The notes: generated by a model from the letters alone, not told the origin. A stretch of DNA of 64,000 bases from Ganoderma boninense (GCA_002900995.3 CM035307.1:3472001-3536000); one strand, 5' to 3'; numbered from the stretch's first letter, positions 11,938 through 24,800 are shown. Translations and numbers: made by a program.

Positions 11938-12310
11938 ATACGCTTTGGTCGATGCAAATGTGTCCCTCTGACCGGAGGCTGAAACCTGACATAGTAGTCC
12001 ATCAGATAAGTCTAGAGCGTATGAATGAATCGAGATGGTCCTCAACCTGGCTGCGTGGATGCCTTCGACATGACAATAGATCGGAGATCGGGGAGCGAGA
12101 GGAGGTCTAACTGCATGTACAGCAAAGGCTTGCCTGTGCATGCATGACCAAAAATTCGAATATCTTGGAGGGCAGTTGTGTGAATACAAGAGAACTATGG
12201 ATACATAACAACAGGGCACGTAGACCTGCTCCCCGTGTAGAGTGAGCATGCGGCCACGAACATAGGAAGGATAAACATACCGAACGAAATGTCAACTGGA
12301 CAGCAACCGA
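11938..12310. other. Convergent intergenic region, nothing seen
   Basis: About 370 nt between the 3' ends of NmrA copy 1 (+) and RPA14 (-). It presumably holds both 3' UTRs. I see no gene, repeat or structured RNA. Confidence 0.4.
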
Positions 12311-12804
12311 TCAAAATACATTCGTAAACCTCGCGTCGTGCCATATCTGCACGACCTGATCTGCAAGCTTGATGTCTACACGTTCCTCGGTCAATTACAA
12401 GTCCCGCAGGTCGTTGAAGGACATAGCTTACCGACATCATCCCCCATATTCAAGTACCCTGCCATTTTTATTGTCATTTCATTCGTGACTTGCCCGATGA
12501 CCTCCAGAAATGTACTGCTGGGACTGAAATCCTGTAGACATCGCGACCACAGAAGATGAGCAGCGGCGAGACGGCAGCATGTAGGGATCACGTACCCGAA
12601 GCAGTTTGACTTCTACTTCGCCCCCGTCTGACGTTTGCATGATGGCCACGTCATCCTTGAACTAGATTCTACTCTGTCAGCTCTTGGCTGCCTGAGGGAA
12701 CTTTGCCTACGCACGGTGGTCAGTTTAGCGATGAGCCTGACGGTTTGTCCCTGATAATTGGCCATGAGAGCTTTGTTTACGCGTGGAGAACGGTGGTCAG
12801 CCAT
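12311..12804 (-). CDS. RFA3: Replication protein A 14-kDa subunit (RPA3/Ssb3)
   Basis: Smallest subunit of the heterotrimeric single-strand-DNA-binding complex RPA, nuclear. Four exons on the minus strand (12804-12715, 12655-12596, 12531-12432, 12375-12311) sum to 315 nt and encode 104 residues, the normal family length. The protein is a single OB fold: RVNKALMANYQGQTVRLI, then DDVAIMQTSDGGEVEVKL, then FLEVIGQVTNEMTIKM, GDDVDIKLADQVVQIWHD and the end FTNVF. Start, splice phases and stop all agree. Because every exon is 100 nt or shorter, the gene is easy to miss when scanning open frames. Confidence 0.88.
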
Positions 12805-13733
12805 GTATGCGCGACTCGTTTGTGGTAAGATGCGTTAAAGATGGTCGAGGAGGTGGAGGATTGGGGTCGACGCGGTGCCGCAGCAGCGCCGGAGTCGCGA
12901 CGCGACGCGTGATAAGCGCTCTGTCCCACTCGTTCCAACGCGTGAGGAGGCCTTCTTGTCTTGTTACTCTTCGTTCCGTGCAGCCAGCCCATCGCTCGTC
13001 TCATCTCAAAAGTCCACCTCAACGTTTATTCTGATCTCGCTTTTGACATTATCCACTATATGCGCGGTATTGCCTCGTGCTTATGCACCTCTCAGGCTTC
13101 TTCAAGGCAATTTCGGCTCCGGACGAAGCCTAAGACATCTCCTAAACCTGAATGGCACCCTTACATATGACACATCCATGTTCTTTGTGCCTACCATTCT
13201 CGCTTTCAGGAAGTATTTTCAAGGTACCCCCCCATGCACTCACTATGTTAGCCTTTCGCGGACGGCTAAGGCAACATGTCAAAGTCTTGCGAACCTTGGT
13301 ATGTTGGAGATTGCTGGGGAGAGGATATGGGCTATTGGCATATTGTGAGTTGTCTTCATACCATGCAGCTCGCTACTCTTTTTCGGCAGAGGCCACTGGA
13401 ACTTCAAAACCAGGCGTAAAACATTCATGGCCAAGGAATAGCCAAATATCTGGATCATACCTCCCCAGCACCTTTGCTTTCACCTGTACTAGCAGATTCC
13501 CGTGCCGTTGCCCCGAGTAGGGGGATTTAAAGCTGATAGGCTTAAGTCCGCCAGTATTAATCGGTATTTACATCTCATATAGTAAATACGACGACACCTA
13601 TCCAGAAGGCGGACCGGGAAGGTTGATGCTTGAAACAGAGTAAGGGACAGCGACGTTTTCAGTCCCGATACAGCATCGGGAGCAAATAAAAGTCAAATTC
13701 CGCGGCGCACATCGACCAGGCTGTCGCCCGCCC
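12805..13733. other. Intergenic stretch, no gene supported
   Basis: Upstream of RPA14 and downstream of the unrecognised minus-strand gene. A plus-strand frame at 12875-13348 is open for 157 codons but has no recognisable domain; its middle looks like compositional chance. I leave it uncalled. Confidence 0.35.
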
Positions 13734-15000
13734 TCAATGCGCCGTGAGCTTCTGCCAGAAGTATGAATGACCGAGCACTTTGTAAATGTAACAGCGTTGG
13801 GGACTGTCTAGGAGATATAGCTTGAAGTTCTGAGTAGTTTCAGCCTGAGACAGGTGTGAGTCATCATGCATGTCCTGTAAGTGTGGAGGCGCGCTGCAGA
13901 GATTGTGTGTAAATGTGAACATACCTCCGTAGGTCCAAACATCCCCATCTTGAGCTCGCGCACGTACATAACCTTGTACTTGTTCATTGGCCAACCTACC
14001 TATTTTGTTCCACAGGTGTCTGATTAATCGTCCTCCCGACGCGAGCACATCCTCAGGCAAGGACATCTCTCCCGTCTCTGAAGCTTGAATTCATGTCTCA
14101 GATTCAAGCACGTATATAACACGATAAATGCCATGAGTGACTCGCCTGTTATCAAAGTTGCACACACATGGCATGGCGCTGGTTGACTATTGGACAACAG
14201 AATAATCAGCGGTGTTAGACTGAGTAACTATGCATTGTACCACGTACCGTTCTTCGCTTGGGATTCCGATTTTTCAGACTAACCCAGTGCCGTTGCACTT
14301 GTTCGTCTGGGAGCAGCTGTGTCCAGCTACGCCTCTCGCGTGCGACTTCTATCAACCACGGTCCAATGAACAGTGTGCATGATGGTCGACAATTGATGAA
14401 CATACCATATTGTGCCTTTCTGAGCCCATGCCCTTTTTGCAGCTTCGCCTCTATAACCCATTCAGCCTCAACTCTATAACCCATATGACCACCTGAGCCG
14501 CAGCCGTCATCACCAGAATAGGAAAGAACACGGGTTACTCACTCAGGTTATAGTGGACGTGGAAATGCCTATACACATGCTGACCATAGGGCGTGAAGCC
14601 TCAATCAAGCAGTGAGTCAATGCAGGATGAGGAAGTAGATTCAGAGACGTACCGCCGTAATCTGCGTAGGCAATTCCGGCTTCCCACTGCGAGCGAGGAA
14701 CCCTAGCGATCTCAACCTGCACCTCTGTGAGATATGACACAGTCAGCAGCTAACCCTCAGCCTCTGAACGTGAATGCCGCCGCTGCTTGTGAGAGATGAG
14801 AAGCCAAGCGAAGATCCTGCTAGAGTCGCAACTCGTGGCATAAGTGGCCATGGACTTTGTTCGACATCTTCGCCAGGAACCGTATCCTTGGGCTGTGGCA
14901 TAGCAGAGAGCATACGAAGTAGAAGTAAGAGCAATGAGAGAAAGTTGAAGTAGTTGTCGTGAACGTGTTGAATCGGGGACCAGCAACCATGACCGGTCTG
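13734..15000 (-). CDS. Unrecognised multi-exon protein gene (hypothetical)
   Basis: I do not recognise this protein. Several minus-strand open segments join through good splice sites: one ending YADYGG with donor GTACGT (about 14650), a short exon reading HFHVHYNLS with donor GTGAGT (about 14545), one with EAEWVIEAKLQKGHGLRKAQY and donor GTATGT (about 14405), one with RRSWTQLLPDEQVQRHW (about 14285-14340), one with LIRHLWNKIGRLANEQVQGY then DGDVWTYGG (about 13925-14050), and a last segment ending YFWQKLTAH at 13734. The start is unresolved; an ATG near 14870 (MSNKVHGHLCHELRL) is one option. No signal peptide or known catalytic motif is clear. It may be a lineage-specific gene. Confidence 0.35.
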
Positions 15001-15082
15001 AGCTGGCCGTCTGAAAGCGTCTGAAGCGCCAGACCCTTTGAGCGCTTCTTCCTCTGCCGAAAATTGCCTTTTTCGGAATCAA

Positions 15083-16102
15083 AACCTTGCTTTTCTATAG
15101 AAGATTAGTCACTTCCCGCGCACGTTCTCCACACCTCAACTCCCGATTCCCCCTCAACTTCTCCAAGCTCCGTGTCAAACCTGATGCATCTGGTGAGAGC
15201 TGCGCGCGCGGATGTGGATAACCTTGTTTCCCAGATTCTGCTCCGGAGAACCTGGTTATGTGCGAAGTTCGCCCCGAGGTCTTTAGAAGAACTTCAGTTG
15301 TCTTCTAGGAGACATCCGTCTCCCTTTTGCCGGACACCCCATCACTGACTTTGCATTCAGCTGACAACTGTTCATGTCAGACAACTCAAGGGCTTCTGCC
15401 CCAAAGTGGTATTTACAGTGACCTTCTGCCATGTCGAATATTCTTGGTATAGTACATTCCTACATCATGCATAAGATGAATTGTTGCAATACTTGTTCCC
15501 CATCGCAGATATTTGACGTTTGATCACCGCCAAATACTCTCTTCTATCTCCCAGGAAGGCATCGGTGGCGCACCTGCTCACTGTATCCATTTCGATTCTC
15601 GAAGAGCGAATCTCCGGCTGTTCGTGAATTTGTGGCCCACCGCGAGAAACTCTTGGGCACCCTTGGACCGCGCTTCAAAGGAAGTATTCGCGACGCCGGA
15701 GCCCTCCACATGTGGTGCCCACGTGCTGCGATGCGAATACGGTAGCTAGAATTGCAGTCTCTTGCTTCGAGGGGTGCGTGCTTGCACACCATGCGGTCCA
15801 CGAGAACTGTCCATAAGTCGTCTGATTACGCCTAATTCTCACTGTACTTTTAAGGTCGAAGTGAGAGACTGTGCTCCTTCGCCATACCGAGGGCCACACG
15901 CAGCCGTGACGGCGGAGGAGGCAGTATGGAAGAAATCACAAGTACTAGTTCGCTTGCCACCTCTCTGTCCTTGACTGCCGCCCGCGGTCTCACGTATTGC
16001 CTTTTCCTCCGTTTGGCACATTCTAATGATGCGGCGCAACACCTGTGAAGCGGTGAAAGGAGAGGGTTGCCCTGACAAGCGAGGCTTCCGTGCGCCAGGA
16101 CA
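15083..16102. other. Intergenic stretch, no gene seen
   Basis: About 1 kb upstream of the HET-domain gene. Short open frames on both strands (15513-15749, 15544-15801, 15839-16078) overlap each other and show no domain or splice support. Confidence 0.4.
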
Positions 16103-16108
16103 TATAAT
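16103..16108 (+). promoter_or_regulatory. TATA-like element upstream of the HET-domain gene
   Basis: CATATAATAC lies about 55-60 nt before the ATG at 16163, a normal distance for a fungal TATA element. Confidence 0.35.
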
Positions 16109-16162
16109 ACGACTTTGACACCGCCAATTGCTGCTAATCGTTCCTCAGCTTGCTCAGGTGCA

Positions 16163-18407
16163 ATGACCTGCTTTCCCCCTCTCTGCCGGCCTGTTAGCCG
16201 CTATGTAAGAGGGTTATTCAAGCGGGCGAAGCGACAACACCATGCACCTCAGCCATGCCCCACCTCGACGTCTCAAGCGGAATCGTCCATGACGGAGCTG
16301 CCCACGGGTGTCCCGGTCGCTGAGAAGGAGCAATCCAGCGCTATTGATGTACATAGGTACGCCATTCATGTTACTTGTTAGCGTGCCCTTGCGTCTCTCA
16401 TTACTTTTCAGTTCTCCTCAGTCACTCGTTTGCCAATTTTGCTGGAATACTGGCCTTTTTGCAACAGAACCTTTTCAACAGGCATGGGACGGGCAGTCCT
16501 CATACGCCGGGTTTTCATATACGACCACATGGACCCAAATCCGAAGTTCAGCGGACACGGGGTGTCAATGGTGTAAGCTCTTGCTCTCGGTGAAGACAGA
16601 TAGCATGCTGCAAGATACCATTTCTGTCACCGTCGGCTTCCGTGCCACTTCTGGGACACATGGGATCACGCCGAAGGGCGTGCACACATTGCGGCTTGTT
16701 GTTGGCGATGCGCCGCACTTCGTGTACTATGTCTACGCCAAACGTGGTTGGTCAATTCCCTTTGTCTGTTTCAGAATCTTGATGCTGATGTTCTATGCTA
16801 ACCAGAAGACCCAGCTGCGACTCTTCTCGTCGCCCGGCCGAGGGTGCTGCAAGTAAATGCGCCTCTTACACGCTCAAAAGCTTCCGACTGCATCACGAAC
16901 TGCATTCGCAGCCACACTCGCTGTCCTTCCCCTCACAATGCGACACTCCCTTTACGAGTTATCGATTGTTCAGACCCCATGAAGCCCAAACTGCGTCCAG
17001 GAGGCGGCGACAAGGCACCATACGTCACTCTGAGCTATGTTTCTGGAGAAGATCAGCCATACCGCACCACCACGGACAACCTCCATTCGTATCTTCTCGG
17101 CATGGATTTGGCTATGCTTCCGCAGACAATAAAGGATGCGATCGAAACCACGCACTACTTCGGAGTGCGTTATCTCTGGGTCGACGCGCTCTGTGTCCTG
17201 CACGACTGTGATGAGGACATGGCCCGCGAGCTTTCACAGATGCGTTCTATTCACCGCAGCGCGTACTTCACAATCATTTCCGCCAGCGCAAACAAGGCTA
17301 GCCAGGGCTTTCTCCAGGACCGCCTGCCCACCTCCCCTCCAGACGTCTCACTCCCCTTTCGCTGCCCAGACGGCCAGGTCGGGACCATGTCTCTCTCTCC
17401 CGCATGGCGCCAGTATGACGGGTCCGCGGAGCCGGTGCACCAGGACGCATGGTGTCTCCAGCAACGCCTCCTCTCGCCGCGCGCGCTGGTCTACGCGTCG
17501 CACACCCTGCAGTACCAGTGCCAGACTGCGACCATCAACGTGGGCAACGCCGTCTGCGGGCCCATGGTCGGGCACCGCCTCCCCGACCTTCTGTTCCACC
17601 TAGACGCAGAGCCCTCCCCGCGCGCCGCTGACGCAGAACGACCGCAAGACGTTGCGCTGGTCGTGGATCGAGACCGTCGGGGACTACACGCACCGTGCCG
17701 TCACAGACCCAGCGGACAAGCTCCTCGCGTTCGCGGCCATCGCAGAGGTCTTCGCCCGCGCGTGGGAGACGGAGTACCTCGCGGGCCTCTGGCGTGCGAC
17801 GCTTGTCCAGGACCTCCTGTGGTACAAGACCTTCGAGACGCGCTACGCGCGGCCACACACGTACAGGGCGCCATCGTGGTCCTGGGCCGCGATCGACGGC
17901 CGCGTCATGGCGTACTCCGTGGACGACCGCCTGGACCCAGAGTCGGAGGAGACAGAGGGTTGTGAGATCGTCAGTTGCGAGGTCGCCGCTGCTACGTCGC
18001 TCCTCCCTTTCGGTAAGGTTGCGTCAGGAAGCTTGACTGTGCGCGCCGTCTTGGTCGAGGCGACCTGGAACCCGGACTCGTCTATGCCCGACCTATACTT
18101 GAAGGCCTCAGACACTGCGTCGGACTCCACGGTGACCCCCGCCACGCAATCCTCCCCAAAGATCACAACGGAGCCCCGACACATCGGGTGCGCGTACCCT
18201 GATGCTACAGAGGACGTACAGGAAATTTGGGCCATTCCCATCCAGTGGAACAGGACAGCACAGTATGCGGCAGGGCTCATTGTCTCGCGCTGTCCCGATC
18301 GCACGGGCACGTATCGTCGGGTTGGCTTTTTCCATTCTCCGGAAGACGCTTCTGGAGGATTAGGTTGGATGTTGGAAGAGGAGAAGCGGGAGATCGTTCT
18401 CCTCTGA
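16163..18407 (+). CDS. HET-domain protein (heterokaryon-incompatibility type)
   Basis: HET domains occur in fungal non-self-recognition and cell-death proteins. The start at 16163 opens MTCFPPLCRPVSRYV. Introns are 16357-16411 and 16744-16805. An N-terminal Cys-containing region (CQFCWN, CQWCKLL) precedes the HET core: YVTLSYVSGEDQPY, LPQTIKDAIETTHYFGVRYLW, VDALCVLHDCDEDMARELSQM, then AYFTIISASANKASQGF and the distal AWCLQQRLLSPRAL. The C-terminal part has APSWSWAA and ends EIVLL-TGA. An extra C in the run 17616-17619 shifts the frame between the HET core and the C-terminal third. The sequence continues in the new frame without a break in character, so I treat this as one gene. No NACHT or ankyrin partner domain is encoded. 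Confidence 0.85.
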
Positions 18408-19013
18408 TCGGATACCCTAGTACATTGGTACATAATCCGGACACCGTTATCATTCGTAGGCTCAGTAGCTAGCTCAATCGCACGTCAGGCAGCATAATCC
18501 TCAGACAATTACCTTGCTCCAATGCCTGTAGACATGTCACATACGTCTTACACCGACGTTCACATGGAGTTGGAAGCTGGAAGCTTGCTAGGATACAAAA
18601 TGAGTCGTGAGCTGAAAGGTTACACGCAAACACATGGGTATCAATGGCAGGCCATTGTCAAGACGAGAGAACATTTGTGGATGCGAAGGTCTAGGATTAC
18701 TCGACCATATGTATCGCAGGAGAGAGTATCATAAAGTCGTAAATAGAACTACGTGCTTCCACACCACCTGGCGAGGGAGGGCAGGACCTAAGCGCGAGAG
18801 CGAAGCTGGGTGTCATGAACATCATGGAGGGATGCATGCAGAAAGAGAAGACAGCGCGGGGAAGACGTGCGACTAGTTCATTACGTAGGTTCGAAGAGGA
18901 TTATGATGCATGCGACAAATCGACGAGGCAAGGATGCAATCCCATACCGAAGACAAATCAAAGTTGAAAGCAATACTTTGCGCGAGGCACCACCTCACAC
19001 CGCCGGTCAGCTT
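18408..19013. other. Convergent intergenic region, nothing seen
   Basis: About 600 nt between the HET gene (+) and the DUF2433 gene (-). It should contain both 3' UTRs. No recognisable gene or repeat. Confidence 0.4.
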
Positions 19014-21313
19014 TCAGGATTCGGGAGCCCCTGGAGCGTCACCGTTCGGCCGTCCAGGTCCGCCTCCACGCATAAGACCCGCCGATGCGAACCCACGGGC
19101 GGCGAAGCCACCGCGCCCTCCACGACCCCGACCGGGGAAAGTTCCTCTGTGCCCGGCGTTCTCGGCGTTGCGAGACTCCTTGTCTGTTGCCTGCTTCACC
19201 TCGGGGATGCAGTCGTTGAGGGCCTGAACGCTGTGGTTAGACGGACAGTAAATGGTTCACGCAAATATGTCTCACCTGGCCGCCCTTCGTCAGACCCGCC
19301 CGCATGCCCTCCTCGTCGCCGAACTCGATGTAGCACATCTTTTGGTTTCGACCGGCGAAGTTCCCCGGGTAGCTGATGCGTGTGATCTAAGACATCTCAG
19401 GTCAGCGACGACGGGTCAGATCAGAGCATCCAGCATGTGCTTACCCCCTCCTTAGCATCCCCGAAGAACTCCCTGACGTCAGCCTCGTTCGCAGGGTTTG
19501 ACATGCGCATGAAGATCGTCCACGGGTTCCGCGCAGGCCGCTTGCTCGTCGGCGTCCTCGCACCAGTGCTCTCCGTCGCGGGCGACATCACGCCGTCGTC
19601 CGTCCGCCCTTCCGGTCCCGTTGCCGCCGGGTTTCCAACCTCAGGCGTCGCCTTGCCAGACTTTGACGGCGGGCTGTTCAGGTCCACCTCCGGCCGTGCC
19701 CCCGACGCAGGCGACGACGCACCCTCCTTCGCTGCAGCATCACGCTCAGCACGCTCCTGCTGCTTGCGCTCCTTCTTCCTCTCCTTCTTGGCCCTCTCCT
19801 TCTCCGCCTTGTCCAGTGCCGCTTGATTTGGTGCGCCGCTGCCGTTGAGCTTTGGTGTTTCCCTACCCGATCCTGCGGAGACTGGAGGTGGGGTCGACGG
19901 TTTCGACTTCGCGCCCGTGAGGTGTGGTGGAAGCGACTTCTCGGCTGCAATCGGCGTTGCCGCAGCACCGGTGCCAGTCCCCTTGGGCGTCGCAGCAGCA
20001 CCTGTGTTCGGACCCTGCGTGGGCAGCTGCGACGTCGCAGAGCTAGGCGTCGCAGCGACCGTCGACGGCGTAACGGTGCGGCGATATGCGTAGTTGAAGC
20101 CTTGGCTCTTCAGCTCCGCGCTGACACGGCCATCTTTGATGTCGAGAACGAGGGAGCCGTACGCCGCGTCACAGAGATTCCAGTTCCAGCAGTTCTTCCA
20201 TGCTGGGTCTTCGCCGTGCGGCTGTCCGGTCGGGCCAGGCTGGTTTGGTGGCGGTGGTATCCGCTCGACGACCGAGAGCGCCTTATCGAGCAGCACACGT
20301 TGGTGGTCGTCGATGACCGCGTCCACCTGCGACTTGACGCTCTCCCAAACCTTGTCGAACGCCTCCTTCCCGACGACGACCTTGTGCCGAAGCCCCTCGA
20401 AGTCCGACTGGACGCTGAACTCGTTGTATGACGACGCATAGCGGAAATGAAGGCCCGCCGAGACCGTAAGATCCGCCTTAAGGACAAGCCCGAGCTGGCT
20501 CATGATGCCCTCCCGGCCGGGACTGGCGTGGGTGACGAGGAGACGGGTTTCGGTGGGATCAAACACGCGCTGTGCGGTGTCAACGAGCTCACCGATCTGC
20601 AGCGCCGTCGTCCACATCGTGCCCTGCCCGCCGGCGATCGTCGCATTGCCGTCTCCGTTGTCGAACATTTTGTGGGGGACCAGCGCGCCGCCAAGGCCGA
20701 GAAGTCGCAACCTGACGCCGCCGATGTCGAGGCAGCGCGTCGTGGCCTCGTCGAGCACGTGGAGGTTCTCGATGTCGTACTGGCCGGCGCGGAACTTCTC
20801 GAGCACAATGACGTCCTCGCACGCGCCCCAGACAGTGTAGACGGGCACCTGGAGCTTGATCTGCCCGGACAGGAGGAGGGGGAATTCGGACAAGAGGGAT
20901 ATCGTCACCGTGGAACGAATCGCTGAAGGTGGGTTTTCAGGAGCGAGGAGGTGATTCCGTTGAGCGGTGGGGATGAGTGGCGAGTACATTGTGAGGTGGC
21001 GGAGGGTGCGGTCGTTTATCCTGTCGAGACTGGAGGCCTCTGCCGCAGCGTCAGTGTCTCAGGGGGTACCGCCATGTTCAAAATACTGACCAAAGAAACC
21101 AAAGTCACCCGTATGGATGATAGCGGATGCATTTGCCTCTCGCGCGAGGTCGTTGAGCGCAGAAAGTCGGCCACGGATGTCGGCAATACAGAGGAGTCTC
21201 CCATGGGCTGTGTCGAACACTTTTGTCTGGGTATTCACTTGGTATTGAGGCTTTGGGTTCGGGGAGCTGGCCTGACGGGTCGAGGTAGAAGCTGGACGAG
21301 AGAGAGACTGCAT
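19014..21313 (-). CDS. DUF2433 metallophosphatase-like protein with RRM-like and RGG tail
   Basis: Fungal family of calcineurin-like phosphoesterase fold; function unknown. The start at 21313 (MQSLSRPASTSTRQ) is followed by RLLCIADIRGRLSALNDLA and IIHTGDFGFF, the first metallophosphatase motifs. After one intron comes a long exon (about 21040-19440) with VYTVWGACEDV, a GGxxxP region, LLVTHASPGREG (a His-containing phosphoesterase motif) and NWNLCDAAYGSLVL. A Pro/Ser/Thr- and Lys/Glu-rich linker leads to NPWTIFMRMSNPANEADVRE, an RRM-like start, continued in the next exon by ISYPGNFAGRNQKMCYIEF. The last exon is Arg/Gly-rich (GRGRGGRGG) and ends APGAPES. The RRM plus RGG tail suggests RNA binding, which is inference. 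Confidence 0.85.
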
Positions 21314-21814
21314 TTTGAGGGGTAAGAGTGGAGGGAGGAGGAGAGGTGGATGCTGCAGAGGATGAGGCCAACAACAATCAGAATCTCCTCGAATTATCCT
21401 TATTTGGTATCGTTAACCCAATTTTGGACATTTCGGCCAGTAATGTCTGCAAAATCTGCCCCCTCCTGCCACTGCTGGTCCCTCCAACTCTCCGACCCTC
21501 GTGGTGAGCGTAGTTGGTTTTCCCGGATCAAAAGAACAAAACTGTGCGATTGGAAAGAGGAAAGGATGGGGAAGTGGGGGCGGAGAGCGATGTGCGCAAT
21601 GTGCGTCCGGGAATATCCGCTGAGCTCGGGCGGAAAGGCGCACCGACAAAGGCTACGCAACTCGTCTCCCACCATGATGTGCTAGACTTTCACCGCCGTC
21701 AACCTTGCATCCGAGGCCGCCTATTTCCGCATGCAACGCTGGTCCACCCGTTTTTGCCGTACATCCTCTCGGAGCTATCGACTTGCACTCCTTCTCCCAT
21801 GACAAAAGCAGCTC
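21314..21814. promoter_or_regulatory. Divergent promoter region, DUF2433 gene (-) / MED13 (+)
   Basis: About 500 nt between the two start codons. No open frame with coding character; no TATA box stands out. Confidence 0.45.
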
Positions 21815-24800
21815 ATGGCGACCAAGACTCAACCACCTCCACAAGACAACACTGGATCCTTCGTACTCTCGCAGAACCCACCATCCATATCCCTGGCTTC
21901 GTCCGTTCTTGCCTCGGTTGTCCCCCTCCCAGAACATCCATCCATCGTCTACCGCGTCTTCGCATGCAGACCTGCCACAGCCGACCCTCTTGAGCAGCTG
22001 GAGCTTGCCAGAAGGACCGTCTTACTCCGGAACGTGGAGAGTGGTTTCAGTGATTCTTTGTTCCCTGTTGTCCACATTTCGAAGGATGCGGCAGTGCTGT
22101 ATGTGTTCGCTCTTGGGTCTACCACCCATACATGCGACGCACATGCTGCACTTTCAAGACTAGAGTTTGAAGCACTGACTTGTGAGTAATCCATATCCTC
22201 GTGTGATACGACTTTTGTGTCTCCGCACTATCTGCGTTATGTCATTTCAGTCTGGGAGCAAGTTACGACCCATTTCGCCTTAAGCTCGTCCATGGAATCC
22301 TGCTCAAAGCGATGCTGACCCGCTCCACAGTGACAGAATCCTCATCATTCACGCCCGCTACCATCTATCCGTGTTGCCCCTCTGGCTCGACTCAAGCAAC
22401 TCCATGTGGACGCTGCTCGGACAGCGCCGTCTCTAAGCACCATACCTTGCTCACGCCGCTGCTACCCAGGGTACCTTTACGGCTTCCTTTGAACCTGTTC
22501 CTCCAGGCTGTTCGGGACCACCTAATCGACGACGTGACTAAGGCCTCCAAAGTCCATCCCCGTGGTCGTTGCGTTACCCGCCTCAAAAGCGGGTTTCTTC
22601 TCGGTCCCATTCCGACGACTTCCGAATGGGGTTCAGGTTGGGAGAACTACACAGGCAGTCGTCCATTGATAACCTGCACCTTGCAAGTTCATCTTTGTTT
22701 TCCAACGGATACCCCCTCCACAGTCCGCCTTGTCATTCATCCCATCATGCGACCGACACACTACCTCCCGTTTCGCTCTTCACTTCCCTTGCCGGCCGGT
22801 ATGCCGATAGTTTTGTTACCACAAGGGGTCCCTGCATACTATCTGAGCACATACAACGGTCCCGCAGCTGCGCTGACCACACAGTTTGAGGAAGCTCTGA
22901 TAGGCCTGGGTGCTGGTCATTGGAAGCGTTCAACTTCCTCGCAACAGGATGGCCCTAGCTACATCATCGCTTGGCTCGCCGTCCAAAACAAGCAAGGCGA
23001 GGACAAGGGAATGCCTATCATCTGGCCAGCTACGCTTTGCGTATCATACCACTCCAGCTCTCCTTCGACTCATGCGCGGTCAACGTTGCCATACATCCCC
23101 GAATTGCCGTCACAACTACAGGCTTCCCCTCCTCCACCCGCACCGACAAATCCAACTATGCTCGCGATGGGTGTTCCTTCTCCGATAGCAGATGGCCCGT
23201 CCAGTGCTACGACTTCTACTAGCCAGGCGCCATTGGCCTTCATGGATCGAGATAAACTAGGGTCATCTGTTGTACGACGCCCTAGCCTTCTCCGGTCCTC
23301 CCCCATCAGTGATTCCCTTCGGGCGTTCCGGACGCTTTCTCTGGCAAAAAAGCCCTACGCTCGCGACATCAAAAAGGTCGCGGGAGAAGTCGGTGGTTAT
23401 GTCGATTCTGTTCTCAAAGAACGTGAGCGCGAAAGGGAGAGAATCAAAAGAGAACGTCAAGAGCAGGAGATCGCAATTGCCCGTGCAAAACTCGCAAGCG
23501 CGAACCCTCCACCAAAGGAAGAGCCACAGGTGCCGCCACAGGTTACCGCGGAATCCGTTCCTGTGAGGAACGAAGAGGTATCTGCGCCTTCTCCAGAACT
23601 CGTGCCTGTTGCAATGGATGCCGAAGCCTCAGAGCTAGAGTCACATCCTACGGTTGAATCCGACCATTCAGGAGATTCCCTCTTCTCCCCACCTGATGCT
23701 CCAATCGATCTTCCTTCCACCGACGAGGAGCCGCCACCCATGGCTGAACAGTCCAGTCCAGATCGTGCCGATATGTCCCAGGAGAATCAAGATATCGCGC
23801 CTCCCCCTCAGGCCGAGCGCGATGGAGAACCGTCTTCGATGGCTTTCGATCCGTTCAGTGGATTTGACAACTCGTGGAGTCAATCCAACGGATACATGGA
23901 TACCGTCTATCGCGATATGGACTTCACTATCCCGCTTGAAACCCTTGGAGGCGGTCGTGCGACTGGAACCACGGCCGAAAACTACGACATGGATGACGAT
24001 TTCGGTGTGTTTACTGAGGACGACTTCGATTTCTTCGATGCCCCTTCATCTCAACGTGCTGTTCCCATTGCGCCGACCATGCCATCTACAACTTCTTTCC
24101 CAACAGGAATTACGCCGATAAATGGACCCCCGCTTTTAGCCCTCACTCCACTCGTCACCGTAGATGGTCCTTTGTCTGGACCTGGCCCCCCGTCCGCTAA
24201 TTTCGCCCATTCGTCACCATGGGGTGCAACTCTTGGAGATCCTTTCACTCCTAGAGCCCCACTTGATACGCATGGTTCATTGGACAGTGCAGGACTGCCA
24301 CCAGACCTCCTTCCCCCGTCACCGACAAAGACACCATCGTCGCACTCCGCTCCGACCACACCATCCGTGCATCTTTCTGATTCGCAGCGATCTGGCGCCC
24401 TGGGACCACGCATCTTCGATCCAATCCCATTCGCATCAAGTCATCGTGAAGCTGACGGAAAGTATACTATTGGGAAGTTCGCACTGCCATCTCCACCGCC
24501 TGACGATGTTGTCGAGCTACCAAGCGCTACTCCGACCTTACTGCCCGGATGGAAGATAAAGTACGGCGCAGCTACGGACCCAAGGATAGGTGTCGTTCGC
24601 AAACTCATCGGAGTAAAACGAAAGAGCCTCGACCAAGGCTCCCGTGCGTCCCGAAAGATGCCTGTCTGGGAATCGTACCGTGAGCCTGAAGATTGGCAGA
24701 GCACCGCCTCGTCCCCTCCTGGGCCAGATTCTGAAGAATCGGATGATGAACCCTGGGTCGAGGATGAGGAGATGCCGTTGGCACCTCGACCATCAACCCC

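Noticed and set aside
12875..13348. Plus-strand frame of 157 codons downstream of the RPA14 start
   Set aside because: No domain, no family resemblance and no consistent splicing. It lies in an otherwise non-coding stretch.
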